Assembly (NCBI GenBank): GCA_030609625.1
Contig: JAUWBX010000118.1
Location: 1 to 6,558, forward strand
Source of the DNA: Phycisphaerae bacterium
Lineage (GTDB): Bacteria; Planctomycetota; Phycisphaerae; Sedimentisphaerales; Anaerobacaceae
Length of the DNA stretch: 6,558 nt
Direction of reading: 5' to 3'
Part shown: piece after piece, positions 5,182 to 6,558 of the stretch
How the letters are laid out: each line of letters opens with the position of its first letter
Position numbering within the stretch: position 1 is the stretch's first letter
Position numbers and translations under genes: made by a program
The notes under the pieces: model-generated
Told to the model about the DNA's origin: nothing
Database searches by the model: none
What the model saw: only the letters and a program-made list of their open reading frames with translations

Positions 5182-6194
5182 TAAAACTCAATTATATTTG
5201 CTCCCCAGGTCAACCCTGCACCGAAGGCGACTAAAACGACAATATCCCCTCGTTTTATTTTTCCCTTCCTGACGCACTCATCAAAGGCAATGGGCACCGA
5301 GGCCGCTGAGGTATTTCCGTACTCGTTGATATTTAAAAAGACCTTTTCATCCGGCAGGTTTAATCGCTTTGCTACAGACTCAATAATTCTTGCATTCATC
5401 TGGTGTGAAATGAGCATCGCAATATCATCAAGGGTCAAATCACAATGGTCCAAGCAGTGGTTAACCGTTTCAACGATTCGCCGAATAGCCTGCTGATAGA
5501 CCTCTCTGCCGCTGATTTGCATATAGATTTTTTTGGGGTTGTCCAACGGTTTGGCCGACGGGTAGCGAGAACCGTACGCCTGGCAGTTCAATGCTTCCCA
5601 GCGTTCTCCATCTGAGTGCATAGTGCTGTATAAAATACTCCCGCGTCTGCCATTACTTTGCTCAAGCACCACCGCACCGGCCCCATCTCCGAAAAGGACA
5701 CAGCTTGTCCGGTCGGTCCAGTCGGCAATCTTAGTCAAAGTTTCGGCACCTATTACGAGGGCATTTTTAAATCGGCCGCTTTCTATAAACTGCTGCGCAA
5801 TGGACAGACCATACACAAAACCGCTGCAGGCAGCGGCCAAATCGAACACCCATGCTTTCTTTGCCCCCAGGTTTTTCTGCACAAATGACGCCGTCGATGG
5901 AAAGACCATCTCCGGCGTAATAGTAGCCACAATAATAATTTCGACATCGCCGGCGTCAAGGTTTGCTTCGACCAAAGCTCTTTTCGCCGCTTCCGTGGCC
6001 AAAAATGCCGTGCTTTCATTGTCGGTAGTGATATGTCGAACCTTGATACCGGTCCGCGTGGTAATCCATTCGTCTGATGTATCCACCATCTTTGCAAGCT
6101 CTTCATTTGTTAGTGTTTTCGCCGGCACAAATGAACCATAACCAGTGATGACTGCATGGTAGGGGGGGAGCTGGCCGTTAATCAGCTTATTCAT
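5181..6194 (-). CDS. fabH: 3-oxoacyl-[acyl-carrier-protein] synthase III (FabH)
   Basis: FabH starts fatty-acid synthesis by condensing an acyl-CoA primer with malonyl-ACP. It has 337 residues, slightly above the usual 317-330 because of about a dozen extra N-terminal residues before the conserved ITGYGSFVP. The Cys-His-Asn triad that separates KAS III from FabF is complete: Cys123 in AACSGF, His264 in SHQMNARI and Asn294 in NEYGNTSAAS. The start of the core (DTSDEWITTRTGI) and the ending FGAGLTWGANIIEF also fit. HQMNARI varies slightly from the common HQANxRI. The ATG has AAGGA at plus 6201-6205 with 6-nt spacing. It overlaps the plsX stop by 8 nt, so the two are probably translationally coupled. 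Primer choice (acetyl or branched acyl) cannot be read from the sequence. Confidence 0.96.
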   Translation of the reverse strand: MNKLINGQLPPYHAVITGYGSFVPAKTLTNEELAKMVDTSDEWITTRTGIKVRHITTDNESTAFLATEAAKRALVEANLDAGDVEIIIVATITPEMVFPSTASFVQKNLGAKKAWVFDLAAACSGFVYGLSIAQQFIESGRFKNALVIGAETLTKIADWTDRTSCVLFGDGAGAVVLEQSNGRRGSILYSTMHSDGERWEALNCQAYGSRYPSAKPLDNPKKIYMQISGREVYQQAIRRIVETVNHCLDHCDLTLDDIAMLISHQMNARIIESVAKRLNLPDEKVFLNINEYGNTSAASVPIAFDECVRKGKIKRGDIVVLVAFGAGLTWGANIIEF

Positions 6195-6558
6195 CAGTGG
6201 TCCTTACGCAAGTTCCCGAAAGACATTCAATTATCTTGTCGTTTATTTTTTCTGTGTAGAAACTTTTGGAGGCCAAAATCGCATTTTTTATGGTTCTACT
6301 CTGGCTTGAGCCGTGACATATTAGCGCTGTGCCGTTAACGCCTAACAAAGGCGCGCCGCCATAGGTATTATAGTCGTATTTCTTATAGACTCTTGTTACC
6401 ACGGGCTTAAACTCCATAGCAAGCCGAGGTTTCTCCTCTATAAGCTCGTACTTTATCGCCCTAAACAGACCATCAACAAGACCTTCGGTAAGTTTTAGAA
6501 TCACGTTACCGACAAAACCTTCGCAGGTAACAACGTCACAAGTACCCTCAAAAATATC
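6187..6558 (-). CDS. plsX: Phosphate acyltransferase PlsX (3' part)
   Basis: PlsX converts acyl-ACP and phosphate to acyl-phosphate, the donor for PlsY in phospholipid synthesis, and acts peripherally at the membrane. Only the last 123 codons are present. The open frame runs to the window edge, so the start lies outside. The GTG at 6504 is an internal valine, because the conserved DVVTCEGFVGNVILKLTEG runs through it. The other signatures are LLGVNG (residues 71-76 of the fragment) and the following ICHGSSQSRTIKNAI, typical of the PlsX C-terminal domain. About two thirds of the protein (usually 330-350 residues) is missing from view. It is the first visible gene of the operon and overlaps fabH by 8 nt, the usual plsX-fabH arrangement. 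Confidence 0.94.
   Translation of the reverse strand, partial: DIFEGTCDVVTCEGFVGNVILKLTEGLVDGLFRAIKYELIEEKPRLAMEFKPVVTRVYKKYDYNTYGGAPLLGVNGTALICHGSSQSRTIKNAILASKSFYTEKINDKIIECLSGTCVRTTDE

Noticed and set aside
5783..6106. 107-codon minus-strand frame inside fabH
   Set aside because: It lies wholly within fabH in another frame and is rich in Arg and Trp. It is a shadow of a well-supported gene.
5623..6141. 172-codon plus-strand frame opposite fabH
   Set aside because: It is antisense to the conserved fabH core, and its composition fits the complement of FabH codons.

Overview
The window holds a bacterial type II fatty-acid synthesis (fab) operon, read entirely from the minus strand (right to left). 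In transcription order it contains plsX (3' end only, entering from the right edge), fabH, a flavin-dependent FabK/nitronate-monooxygenase-type oxidoreductase, fabD, fabG, acpP and fabF. Every gene is intact except plsX, and each complete gene has its expected motifs and catalytic residues. The layout is the common plsX-fabH-fabD-fabG-acpP-fabF order, with a FabK-type gene between fabH and fabD. That is about where fabK lies in streptococcal-type fab clusters, so the gene is a reasonable candidate for the operon's enoyl-ACP reductase. No fabI, fabZ or acc gene is visible here.

How the genes work together: PlsX makes acyl-phosphate from acyl-ACP for phospholipid synthesis. FabD loads malonate onto AcpP. 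FabH starts chains from acyl-CoA and malonyl-ACP, FabF elongates, and FabG reduces the 3-keto group. The FabK-like protein probably carries out the final enoyl reduction. The dehydratase (FabZ/FabA) must be encoded elsewhere.

Spacing is uneven. plsX and fabH overlap by 8 nt and acpP-fabF are 14 nt apart, but fabH-fabK (91 nt), fabD-fabG (203 nt) and fabG-acpP (158 nt) have larger gaps. These gaps hold inverted repeats, a possible acpP promoter and leader hairpin, and dispersed palindromic repeats. Bases 1-279, downstream of fabF, contain no supported gene. They hold a terminator-like hairpin directly after the fabF stop, further nested palindromes, and the edge of a repeat also found between fabD and fabG.

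The most surprising observation is at the fabD start. Read in another frame, the minus strand from 3895 encodes MNIYVGNLSRE behind a well-spaced AAGGA ribosome-binding site. This is the typical N-terminus of bacterial RRM RNA-binding proteins. The fabD leader therefore seems to carry a captured 5' end of an rrm gene, overlapping the fabD start out of frame.

The organism is a bacterium of moderate GC whose intergenic DNA is rich in short palindromic repeats. The gene set does not fix the phylum. The repeat style and RRM trace would suit an uncultured Planctomycetota (Phycisphaerae-like) or similar environmental lineage, but this is a low-confidence inference. The core of the window is ordinary housekeeping metabolism, and I found no new multi-gene system.
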